In this document: positions 1 through 7,920 of the stretch, piece after piece
Layout: each line of letters begins with the position of its first letter
Position numbering within the stretch: position 1 is the stretch's first letter
From: Bacteroidaceae bacterium
Lineage (GTDB): Bacteria > Bacteroidota > Bacteroidia > Bacteroidales > Bacteroidaceae
NCBI GenBank assembly: GCA_017645655.1
Contig: JAGCNZ010000071.1
Location: 1-35,722, forward strand
Reading direction: 5' to 3'
Length of the DNA stretch: 35,722 nt
The notes under the pieces: generated by a model
Seen by the model: the letters and a program-made list of their open reading frames with translations, nothing else
Database searches by the model: none
What the model was told of the DNA's origin: nothing
Position numbers and translations under genes: made by a program

Positions 1-2558
1 ACACGACCACCATAACCGCCACCGAAGATCTTCAGTGCGCCACCATTGTCGATATCTATAGTCGTGTTGCCTTCAACAATTGCACCAGTGCCATAGCCGC
101 CACCGAATATACTGAGCGGAGTGGCAAGCACGTTGCCGGGATTGGCTAAATAGCTGTACTTATCTTCATCTGTTGCAAAGTAAGTGCTTGGGATGATGTC
201 TTCCAGAACATTAATTTCCACGTTGCCTTTGACGACACCACTCTCGAAGCAACCGCCAAAGACATTTCCTTGGTTACCAGCCGAGGCACTGGCTACAGAT
301 GTGGGAGTAACATCAAAGACAATGCCGTTCACATCAATATGTATCTTTTCTTCGGACGTGCCTGTGAAACCGCCAACATTTTCAGCATTGACGCCATCTT
401 TTGCAGCCACGGTTGCCGCGTTACATCCGCCAACCAACTTCTTCGTAAGGATGATGGGATGGTCGAAAATGATATTAAACAACTTGGTAGAGGTCATGCT
501 TCCCACATTACCGCCACCATAGAAGGAGCCAATGCAGGCGAGGCTTGTCCCTGCCGTCGTAGGATAGCCGTTGTCGAAAGCATAAGTCGGCATACATGCC
601 ACGGCTGCTCCCTCCATATAAGTTGCCATGATGTCCGCATTGGTAAGCTTTATCTGGCTTATATTTTCTTCTCCCACCTTTCCGGATGTATACTTCGGTA
701 ATGTATTCACGGCATCAGACATCTGAGCGCCATTGCTGCCCAAGAAGACATCTTCGATGGTTACATACTCGCCAAGCTGCAGATGGATATCGCCATCATT
801 TAATCCGCTGACTGTAGCGCTGTTGCCGCCACCGAAGACTCTGCCGATAACGGTCTGAGCCGTTGACGTGCCTACTACATGGATATAAGACTTCTCTGCC
901 TGCGGACGAAAAGCATTCAGTGCATCAACGCTGTTGGCTGCAGACATTGTTGAGCCATCACCATAACAAAGATCCCTGAAGTCATCGGTGTCTGCAAGGT
1001 TAGTATTATCGGTATAGACATACGCACCATTGCCACCACCATAAACGTCGCCTGTGATGCTGCTCAATATCTGCAGGTCCGTTCCGTAATTAACCGTGCC
1101 AGAAATATCATTACCACCGTAGACGTTTGTAATCGTTCCTGCGGTCACAAGTACACGGGCTGCGTAGCCTGCCTGATACTCATGTAGGTTCAAAGTTTCT
1201 GCAGACGGTGCAGCACTGCCAGGGTTCACATCTGCCTTACGGCAACCGCCATAGACATTCTCCACCGTCATGCCGGCACTCTGGATGGGAAGGAAGATAC
1301 CATTAGAGTTAACCATTCCGCCTTCGTTGCCACCACTATAGAGGTTATAGATGGAGCCGCTGGTAAGATGCCAAGTAGGACGGATAGCCATATCAACCTT
1401 GTTGTTACCACCAAAGACGCGATTGAACAACCAATCACTGGTGATGAAGGTGTTGGGATTCAGACCCATTGCCTCCAAACGAGTATCACTCAACATGCCA
1501 CCGGTAGTCAATGCTTCTGTGCTAACGTCGCTGGTATTGTCTATAAAGATGTCTGTCGTCTCAGTGATTGTGGCAAAGTTACCACCACCGAAGACATAGC
1601 CGAAGGTACCTCCCTGAATGTCGAGGCGAGCATCATCCATCACAGGTTTGCTCAGACCAGTGAATGAAACGGTTGTGGCAGGTGTAGTGCCGTTTGCGGG
1701 TTCATCCACCATTACCAGTTCGCCGCCATCATAAACGTTGTCGGCTGCATTATGATAGTCACCATTGCCACCGGCATAGAGTTGGCCGATGAAGATGTGC
1801 TTATCTGTTGCCTCCTTGCTTGAATGAACATAAGCATCTGCTATACCTTCATCCTTGAGGTTATGGGTGGTACCAGAGATATCGTTACCGCCATAGACAT
1901 AGTTCACGACGAGGTCGTTCTTGATGTTAGCACCATCCACATTCACCTCGCTATAACCCTTAATGTCTGCCATGCGTGCACCGCCAAAGACACTGCCTTG
2001 CATGTCACCACCTTGCAATGTAACCAAAGTGTTGCCACCCATCTCAGCCTGATTGCCACCACCATAGACATTCTGCCAAACTGTGCCGGCGTCGATAGTA
2101 ACGGCACTGTTGCCAAACACATAAGCAGACTCACCATCGCCAGCACCGAACAGACCGCCATGGATGGTTCCTGTCCAGTTGATGTCATTAACTGTCCCAC
2201 CTATGTTCGTCTTGACATTGCTGTCCGTATTCGTCACAACAACCTTTGTGCTTCCATAGGTACGACCATTCTTACCGCCACCGAACACCGTACGAACCGT
2301 ACCACCATTGATAGTCACATTCGTCACCTCTGTTGAGGCTGTCTTTCCGGACGCAAACTCAACATTTTCAGGTGCAGTTTCATTGGTAATGCCCTCGGCA
2401 AGAAGTCCTGTACCGACAGCACCCATATTGCCACCGCCATAGACGTCACCGCCAATGGTAATCTGGATTTGGGCAAAGGAATGTATTGGACAAAGCAGTA
2501 TCCCCAAGAAGAGAAGCCTTGCCAAAGACTTATTAGGTTTATAGGATATATTTGGCAT
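1..2558 (-). CDS. Large secreted GGGN-repeat protein, putative fimbria-associated adhesin (C-terminus beyond window)
   Basis: The reading frame is open from an ATG at 2558 to the left edge, giving at least 852 residues. The N-terminus is a type I signal peptide (basic start, hydrophobic stretch, cleavage after SFAQ near residue 32) with no lipobox. The rest is built from about 20 degenerate repeats, each centred on a motif such as DVYGGGN, TVFGGGK, NVYGGGN or RVFGGGN and spaced roughly 25-60 residues apart; NDISGT recurs twice. Regularly spaced beta-turn glycines with short beta-prone strands suggest a beta-helix or beta-solenoid, which is an inference. The gene follows a fimbrillin-like lipoprotein gene by 10 bases and is the last visible member of the fimbrial operon, so a tip or surface adhesin role is plausible. 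No enzyme domain is visible. The C-terminus, which would show any sorting signal, is missing. Confidence 0.8.
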   Translation of the reverse strand, partial: MPNISYKPNKSLARLLFLGILLCPIHSFAQIQITIGGDVYGGGNMGAVGTGLLAEGITNETAPENVEFASGKTASTEVTNVTINGGTVRTVFGGGKNGRTYGSTKVVVTNTDSNVKTNIGGTVNDINWTGTIHGGLFGAGDGESAYVFGNSAVTIDAGTVWQNVYGGGNQAEMGGNTLVTLQGGDMQGSVFGGARMADIKGYSEVNVDGANIKNDLVVNYVYGGNDISGTTHNLKDEGIADAYVHSSKEATDKHIFIGQLYAGGNGDYHNAADNVYDGGELVMVDEPANGTTPATTVSFTGLSKPVMDDARLDIQGGTFGYVFGGGNFATITETTDIFIDNTSDVSTEALTTGGMLSDTRLEAMGLNPNTFITSDWLFNRVFGGNNKVDMAIRPTWHLTSGSIYNLYSGGNEGGMVNSNGIFLPIQSAGMTVENVYGGCRKADVNPGSAAPSAETLNLHEYQAGYAARVLVTAGTITNVYGGNDISGTVNYGTDLQILSSITGDVYGGGNGAYVYTDNTNLADTDDFRDLCYGDGSTMSAANSVDALNAFRPQAEKSYIHVVGTSTAQTVIGRVFGGGNSATVSGLNDGDIHLQLGEYVTIEDVFLGSNGAQMSDAVNTLPKYTSGKVGEENISQIKLTNADIMATYMEGAAVACMPTYAFDNGYPTTAGTSLACIGSFYGGGNVGSMTSTKLFNIIFDHPIILTKKLVGGCNAATVAAKDGVNAENVGGFTGTSEEKIHIDVNGIVFDVTPTSVASASAGNQGNVFGGCFESGVVKGNVEINVLEDIIPSTYFATDEDKYSYLANPGNVLATPLSIFGGGYGTGAIVEGNTTIDIDNGGALKIFGGGYGGR

Positions 2559-2568
2559 ATGTAGGTTA

Positions 2569-3804
2569 TTATGGAGTCGTAATTAACTTAGGGTTATCGA
2601 GGTCTGGCTCAGACATTTGATAAAGATATGTGGGCTTGACGAGCATATTGACGGTAAAGACTTCACCTGCTTCAAGATCTGGAATGATAGATCTGTTGAT
2701 AAAGTTTTCCGCCACACAATCCTCGCGAACGAGATTATACACAGGATTGCCCTCGCCGTCAAACACGGGATTGCCTTCGTCATCCTTCTTCTGATTCTTG
2801 TCATAGACGTCGTACGTCGTGCGGAGAGTGAAGGCATATCTTCCTGGCACATAACATCCCAGGAAGCCATCGGGCTCTGTCTCGAGGACTTCATACCCGT
2901 CAGCATTCTCGTAGATTGTCACAGTCACGTCGGTTGGAGTCAAAGGCAAGCCGTTATCTCCCAGGACTTCCCCATACTCGATGTTGCTTACACTGGGATT
3001 TGTCGGGTCTAAGGTTGGATCTTTGCCTTCGCTATTAGCTGTGAGCCTTACGCCAAGGTTTATGAACTCTGGTATTTCATGTGCAGTGAGTTCCACCTTC
3101 TTTACCTTGATATTGCGCAACTTGTGGTATTCCGGGTCGATTTGCACCTTGAAGTGTATGCCGGCATAAAGATGCTTCAGCAACACAAAGATACGATTCT
3201 TTCCTTCTTCATGACCAATATATTCGAACTGACCAAGTGGCACCATATCCAACGGATGACCTGCTGTTTCCTCTTCTTCGGTAGCATAGCGCACACCCAC
3301 TATGACACAGACATCAGCCGGAGTCAAAGATGTGTACTTCTCAATAAACAAGTCAGCACCTGGGGCATAGGTTGTTTCTCCTGGCAGAGGATTCACTTCG
3401 GCATCAACGGCTCCTTCTCGAGGCATGAAGCCATAGACATAGTAAGTGTGCCCTTCTTTCACCAAGATAGTGGACTTCCATTTGTTATCTCCCTCATAGA
3501 TGAAGTCGCCTGCAGGCGTCTTGCGGTCGGGAGTCATGAACACACCAATCTTGCGGTACTCAAGCACCGGAGCAGGATAAAGCACATCGTATGGCACATA
3601 TCCGTCGGGATAAGGGAAATAGTCGGCACGAGAACCGCCCCACGGCTGCACGTCAAGGAAACGGGTTGATATGGGCATCAGCTCCATTGTCGTACCATCC
3701 TGCTCGTTCACAACTGGCGGTTCAACATTATTATTCTGACAGCCTGCCAGCAGAAGTGTGCCGACAAAGCTCAACAACAATCGTATATTATTCTTCTGAC
3801 TCAT
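2569..3804 (-). CDS. Fimbrillin-like lipoprotein (accessory pilus subunit candidate)
   Basis: This is a 411-residue predicted lipoprotein. A hydrophobic signal ends in the lipobox LLAGC, with the lipidated cysteine at residue 22, followed by a short Asn/Pro/Glu-rich tether. The body is beta-rich and contains phrases typical of the fimbrillin superfamily, such as a short strand followed by HTYYVYGFMPREGA. Position supports the assignment: it starts 13 bases after the stop of another fimbrillin-like gene and ends 10 bases before the repeat adhesin gene. In FimA/Mfa1 (type V) pili, subunits are exported as lipoproteins, processed by an Arg-specific protease and polymerised on the outer membrane. 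This one is less like the two upstream subunits and may be an accessory or tip component. A FimB/Mfa2-type anchor role cannot be excluded from sequence alone. Confidence 0.68.
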   Translation of the reverse strand: MSQKNNIRLLLSFVGTLLLAGCQNNNVEPPVVNEQDGTTMELMPISTRFLDVQPWGGSRADYFPYPDGYVPYDVLYPAPVLEYRKIGVFMTPDRKTPAGDFIYEGDNKWKSTILVKEGHTYYVYGFMPREGAVDAEVNPLPGETTYAPGADLFIEKYTSLTPADVCVIVGVRYATEEEETAGHPLDMVPLGQFEYIGHEEGKNRIFVLLKHLYAGIHFKVQIDPEYHKLRNIKVKKVELTAHEIPEFINLGVRLTANSEGKDPTLDPTNPSVSNIEYGEVLGDNGLPLTPTDVTVTIYENADGYEVLETEPDGFLGCYVPGRYAFTLRTTYDVYDKNQKKDDEGNPVFDGEGNPVYNLVREDCVAENFINRSIIPDLEAGEVFTVNMLVKPTYLYQMSEPDLDNPKLITTP

Positions 3805-3817
3805 GGTTCCTTATATC

Positions 3818-4900
3818 TTACCAGTTATATACCGGATGGGAAGTGCTGCCTTTACTATTATCCCACTCATTGACAGCCACCTGTATGACGTCGATGGCCA
3901 CGCCGCCACCTTCCGTGATTCTGAACACATAGGTATATTCATAGCCGGGCTTCCAGCTCATGTACTCTGCGGGAACTGTAGCGGTCTTTATCTGATCGGT
4001 GACCACAGAAACATGAATGGAGTAGCTGCCTTGACTCTCAATAGGCATGACATAGTACCAACGCTCATCCTCGGTGAATTCGTCTACACCGGAGGTGACG
4101 GTAGATACCCATGTCTCCTTTGTCACAGCGCCCTTTAGGGGATAAGTGATGGTGATATTGCCAGCCGCAGGGATGGTGGGCGTTGGGTCCGCGGTAGTGG
4201 GGTCGGGAGAGAAGCTGATGTTGTCGAGTGCTTCACGACCAAAGTCGAGACCTTCCACTATATTAAATAGGAAACGCACGCGCGTGATGGGCTTATAGAA
4301 TTTCAGTGTCACAGCTTTGCCATAGTCGTTGACCTTGTCGTTGCTGAACCAGAGCTCTGAAAAGTAGGGAATTGCCGCTACGTTTGCCTCGGTAGTGCAA
4401 TTGATGCCTGTGGCGGTGAAGGTTACCTTTGTATCGTCGGTTTCATCCACTGTCACAGCATAAGGCTCTGTTGCAGGGTCAGCTGTTGCGTTGCCAAGGG
4501 CATAGGCAAAGAAGCGATAGGCAAAGGCAGAGAAGTCCCAGTACTTGATGGTCTGGTTCGTTCCCTTACCTACATACTCCCAGTCGTGGGTGTTGGATGC
4601 AGAGCCGCTGTTCGTTTCATAATCTACGGTATAGCCTGGCATCACGTTCTGGTAAGCGGAGTAGTCTGATGCAGTGTTCTTGTAAGCCCATGCCTTGAAG
4701 GTCTTGTTGGTGAGCACTTCCTCGAGGCCTAATTCGGCTCGTGAGATGGCGGCTTCCTTTTGCATGTTTCCTGCGAAGCTGATGGTCTTTTGCTGTACAT
4801 CTGGCTCTACGACGTCGCTGTTTGTGCAGGCGGCGAGGGTGAAGGTCAGCAGGAATGCAATGTTCGCACTGAGGTGTATTATGTTCTTTTTCTTCATCAT
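3818..4900 (-). CDS. Fimbrillin-like lipoprotein (pilus subunit)
   Basis: The start is set at 4900 (MMKKKN), giving 360 residues. The frame extends upstream to 5125, but that would overlap the previous gene and bury the signal peptide. The signal ends in the lipobox TLAAC with Cys25. The mature N-terminus carries TISFAGN followed by an AAISRAE stretch, resembling the region before the Arg cleavage site in FimA/Mfa1-type subunits. It shares the segment QTIKYWDFSAFAYRFFA with the upstream fimbrillin (QTIKYWDYSAANYRFVA), so the two are paralogues. It is separated from the upstream gene by 193 bases holding a strong hairpin and from the next gene by 13 bases. It is probably a minor subunit; the exact role in the fibre is inferred. 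Confidence 0.75.
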   Translation of the reverse strand: MMKKKNIIHLSANIAFLLTFTLAACTNSDVVEPDVQQKTISFAGNMQKEAAISRAELGLEEVLTNKTFKAWAYKNTASDYSAYQNVMPGYTVDYETNSGSASNTHDWEYVGKGTNQTIKYWDFSAFAYRFFAYALGNATADPATEPYAVTVDETDDTKVTFTATGINCTTEANVAAIPYFSELWFSNDKVNDYGKAVTLKFYKPITRVRFLFNIVEGLDFGREALDNISFSPDPTTADPTPTIPAAGNITITYPLKGAVTKETWVSTVTSGVDEFTEDERWYYVMPIESQGSYSIHVSVVTDQIKTATVPAEYMSWKPGYEYTYVFRITEGGGVAIDVIQVAVNEWDNSKGSTSHPVYNW

Positions 4901-4915
4901 TGTTGTTTCTCGGAT

Positions 4916-4959
4916 GGACGACCGTCGTCCTTGCCCGAAAGGTTTGCCGCTGTTGCGGC
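4916..4959. repeat. Dyad symmetries in the leader of the second fimbrillin gene
   Basis: Two short inverted repeats lie 16-59 bases upstream of the start at 4900. GGACGACCGTCGTCC (4916-4930) is symmetric about its central C, and GCCGC-TGTT-GCGGC (4946-4959) can form a small hairpin. They may be a protein-binding dyad or part of the mRNA leader fold. Function is unknown. Confidence 0.4.
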
Positions 4960-5041
4960 TGGTTTGTTTGTTGTTGTCAAGTGGGGAACCGTTCCAGCTT
5001 TGCTGCCTGAGCGAAAGCGAAGAACCCCAGAGGACTTTGAT

Positions 5042-5070
5042 GCTTGCCGAGGAGTCGAACCTCGGCAAGC
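5042..5070 (-). promoter_or_regulatory. Strong intra-operon hairpin after the main fimbrillin gene
   Basis: A perfect 11-bp stem (5042-5052 with 5060-5070) closes a 7-base loop, 23 bases beyond the fimbrillin stop codon. Read in the direction of the operon it is preceded by AAAA and followed by ATCAAAG, so it lacks the U-tract of an intrinsic terminator; on the opposite strand it is followed by TTTT. It probably protects or punctuates the fimbrillin mRNA 3' end and lowers expression of the genes behind it. The loop and closing pairs (GG-TTCGACT-CC) match a tRNA T-arm, but no tRNA body precedes it. Confidence 0.6.
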
Positions 5071-5093
5071 TTTTAGAGTATTCTGATTTAGAA

Positions 5094-6641
5094 TTAAGAG
5101 TTAGCGGGACCTGCTTCAGCAGCACCTACTACGAGTACGAAGTAAGCGGTGTAGTCCTTAGTACCGTCATTGTAGAGAGCCTTAATCACATAAGTCTTGT
5201 TTGCAACAACAGTTGTGAGAGCACCAGTTGTCCAATCTGTAGCAGCGCCACTTGCACCGAGCTTCTCATAGTCCTTAGTGTAGTCGTATGTTGTGCCATC
5301 GAGTTCAACATAAGACCAAGTGGGAGTAACCTCTGTGGTACCTACCATAGCCTTAACTTCAACAGTACCAGCCACGTAAGTGATGCCGTTATCTACTACG
5401 TCACCATTTTGGTAAACAGTGATGCTGGGAGTGCTGAGGGTTGTCTCTGTGCCAACTTTCTGCTCTGCATCAGCGACGTTAACAACAGCAGCGTCGAAAG
5501 TGATGGGGAACAGACCTTCGGGATCAGTGGGATCATCGGGATCACCTGTTGTACCATTGGAGTTGTCGGTAATCTTGAAGATGTAGGTGTAAGCTGTGTT
5601 AGCAGCCCACTTTGTGTAAGCTGCAGGAATGGTAGCCTTGGCACGCTGCACGTTGATAGTCTCACCACCAACCAGTGCAGTCAGAGTGTAGTCGCAAGTA
5701 AGGGTGAGAGGAGCTGCATCAACTGCAGAAGGAGTAGGCATAACTACGAAGTAGCCAGTAGTGCTCATGCTGGTCTCTGTACCATAGAGGTCAGTAGAAG
5801 CTGAGTTGATGGCAGGAACACCAGAGGTGAACTGGCCACCTTCCCAATACTTACCAGTGGTAAGACCAGTTGCGTCATAAGCGAAGGTGTAAGAAGCAGG
5901 AGTTGTTGTCCAGTCGTAAGTTACAGTACCTGTACCTGCAGAAGCACCCTGGAAGTAATCGTCAGTTGCGCTGTTCAGAGTGATGTAGTTGCTTGCAACA
6001 GGAGTAGCATCGTTGTTGTAGAAAGAGATAGCAGTAATCTTGTAACCGGGGATGGTCTCATAGATACCAACGCGAACCTTAGACTGCATGGTCTTGAAGG
6101 CGAAGGTTACAGGATGCTTGTAATTAGCCTTTTCAACTACAACGGGATCTGCGATGTAAACAGGAGCTGCATCTGAAGCAACGGTAACAGTGTGGTTCAG
6201 ACGGCCGCCGAGACCTTCAACTGCTGCAGAAGTGACATTATTGAATGTGAACTTGTCAGCAGGGCTACCTGCTACGAAACGATAGTTAGCAGCTGAATAG
6301 TCCCAGTACTTGATGGTCTGGCTTCCTTCAACATAGTACCAACCAGCGTTGTACTCGTCGTTACCTGTCTTTGCGTTGTCATACTTCACTACGTAGTTTT
6401 CAAATACATTGGTGTAAGTAGTGCCGTCACCCTTCACACCAAACACCTCCATTTCGTTGCCGAGAAGGGTAGCTGCAGCTTCACCTTCGATGTTGGCGCG
6501 GGTCATTCTGCCTGTGCCGCCACCAAATGAGATTGCGTTGTTCTCTGCAGTCTGAACGTTTTCACCTACGAACTCGCTCTGTGTGCAACTTACTAGCACT
6601 GTCCCAGACAATGCCAGCAACATAACTAATGATTTTTTCAT
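5094..6641 (-). CDS. Fimbrillin family protein, probable major fimbrial subunit
   Basis: This is a 515-residue lipoprotein precursor. The signal ends in LVSC with Cys19, followed by TQSEFVGENVQ and then NAISFGG and an MTRANIEG segment that could be the Arg maturation site of a type V pilin. The N-terminal ~350 residues are fimbrillin-like and share QTIKYWDYSAANYRFVA with the next gene. A Gly/Asp/Pro linker (GDPDDPTDPEG) then leads to an extra C-terminal domain of about 130 residues. The gene has a strongly restricted codon choice unlike its neighbours, a 103-base AT-rich leader (6642-6744) and a strong hairpin behind it. These points suggest it is the most highly expressed gene of the operon, which is an inference. 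No chaperone or usher genes are present, as expected for type V pili. Confidence 0.82.
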   Translation of the reverse strand: MKKSLVMLLALSGTVLVSCTQSEFVGENVQTAENNAISFGGGTGRMTRANIEGEAAATLLGNEMEVFGVKGDGTTYTNVFENYVVKYDNAKTGNDEYNAGWYYVEGSQTIKYWDYSAANYRFVAGSPADKFTFNNVTSAAVEGLGGRLNHTVTVASDAAPVYIADPVVVEKANYKHPVTFAFKTMQSKVRVGIYETIPGYKITAISFYNNDATPVASNYITLNSATDDYFQGASAGTGTVTYDWTTTPASYTFAYDATGLTTGKYWEGGQFTSGVPAINSASTDLYGTETSMSTTGYFVVMPTPSAVDAAPLTLTCDYTLTALVGGETINVQRAKATIPAAYTKWAANTAYTYIFKITDNSNGTTGDPDDPTDPEGLFPITFDAAVVNVADAEQKVGTETTLSTPSITVYQNGDVVDNGITYVAGTVEVKAMVGTTEVTPTWSYVELDGTTYDYTKDYEKLGASGAATDWTTGALTTVVANKTYVIKALYNDGTKDYTAYFVLVVGAAEAGPANS

Positions 6642-6744
6642 AAATTAATAAATAAAGATTAAGTTAATAAATAAAATAATTTGTTTTTAATTGTTTGTTT
6701 CTTCTTGTTCTACTTTATAAAATTAATAATGTATATGTATAGGT

Positions 6745-7920
6745 TTATAGTTCTATTTCATGTGTTTCCTGGTCGTACTCTCTTACCACTGCGTCGAAGC
6801 CTGAGCCGCCGGGTCGCTTGGGAATGGGCACGGTGTCCATGTCGAGCACAATCGTGATGACGCCGCCTCTGTAGCGCTCGCGTACCTGGTCGGTCACGTC
6901 GAAGACGAAGGTAGAGTCCATACCGTTGTAGAATTGCATCATCACGTCGATGTAGTGGCGCTCGCTGTCTTTGTTCTCGTCTGCTCGCGACACGCGGTTG
7001 GCGTTCTGTCCGCAAATGCCGAAGGTCATGAGGCGACCGCCTACGATATCCACTTGCTCGCCTTCCTTGTATTCCATCTCCTGCTTCATGCGCACGCCGA
7101 AGTTGACGGCGATGGCGTCTGTGCCGGAGATACCGGTGTTGAGGGTTGTGGAGCGTGCCATGCCGGAGAGGTTGGCGGTACCTGGTACGGAGGTGATGCG
7201 GTCCACCATTCTTGTGGCATCATAATTGTGGCGCAGGATGATTTGTGGCAGGTATATATATGTTAGCGGCTCGAGGTACATCTTCAGTTTTTTCACCCAC
7301 ATGTTGGTTTCCTCCTCGAAGACGAAGCCATTGAGGTTCTGGTTTATCTCGATTCCTTCCTCGCAGGCAGCGAAGAGTTGCTCGGGTTCGTAGAAGGAGT
7401 TCTGGTAGCGCGGGGCGTGATAGCGTGAGCCATACATGGTGGGGTTGGTGTAAGCCACGATGGGTTCGTCGAGCGACGATTTCTCGTCGAAGTTAAGGCT
7501 CTGGATACCATCGATTGTCTTGACGTCGTTCCATGCGAGGATATCCCAGTAACCCCAGTCGTAGGGTGCTCGGAAAGTACGTCCCGTGATGTATGCTTCC
7601 TTCTTATTGAGTCGCTTGCCATTCCCCACGTCGCCTGTGAAGTAGCGATAGATGAAGAAGTGTGTGGGCTCTACGTATTCGAGCTCACCGAAGATACGAC
7701 GGTCTTCGTCGTCCCATCCGCCGGGCAGTCCGTGGTTGCCATAATACCATTCTGACCTCCAGTCGGTGTCGTAGTAAGTCCAATAGAGGTCGAGTTGTAC
7801 TTCTGCCAAAGGTATATCGATAGCCGGGTTCTCCCAATCATAGAGATGGAGGTCGGGCAGACGGTAGCAGCTGGACAGAGCCAGGAGCATCAGGAAGCAA
7901 AGAATCATTATCTTTTTCAT
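6745..7920 (-). CDS. DUF5119 family lipoprotein of a fimbrial cluster
   Basis: The start at 7920 (MKKIMIL) gives 391 residues. It is chosen because an AAAGGAGG Shine-Dalgarno sequence lies just upstream, unusual in Bacteroidota, and because it creates an ATGA overlap with the preceding stop. The lipobox ALSSC places the lipidated cysteine at residue 18. The mature N-terminus (YRLPDLHLYDWE) and a following WTYYD segment are characteristic of DUF5119 proteins, which usually sit between a DUF3575 gene and fimbrillin genes. Translation is probably coupled to the DUF3575 gene. Its molecular role is unknown; it is likely a periplasm-facing or surface assembly or anchoring lipoprotein. The family call rests on recall of the family, not a search. 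Confidence 0.75.
   Translation of the reverse strand: MKKIMILCFLMLLALSSCYRLPDLHLYDWENPAIDIPLAEVQLDLYWTYYDTDWRSEWYYGNHGLPGGWDDEDRRIFGELEYVEPTHFFIYRYFTGDVGNGKRLNKKEAYITGRTFRAPYDWGYWDILAWNDVKTIDGIQSLNFDEKSSLDEPIVAYTNPTMYGSRYHAPRYQNSFYEPEQLFAACEEGIEINQNLNGFVFEEETNMWVKKLKMYLEPLTYIYLPQIILRHNYDATRMVDRITSVPGTANLSGMARSTTLNTGISGTDAIAVNFGVRMKQEMEYKEGEQVDIVGGRLMTFGICGQNANRVSRADENKDSERHYIDVMMQFYNGMDSTFVFDVTDQVRERYRGGVITIVLDMDTVPIPKRPGGSGFDAVVREYDQETHEIEL

Noticed and set aside
5042-5070. tRNA gene fragment
   Set aside because: Only the T-arm-like hairpin is present; no anticodon or D-arm precedes it, since the sequence upstream is the end of the fimbrillin gene.
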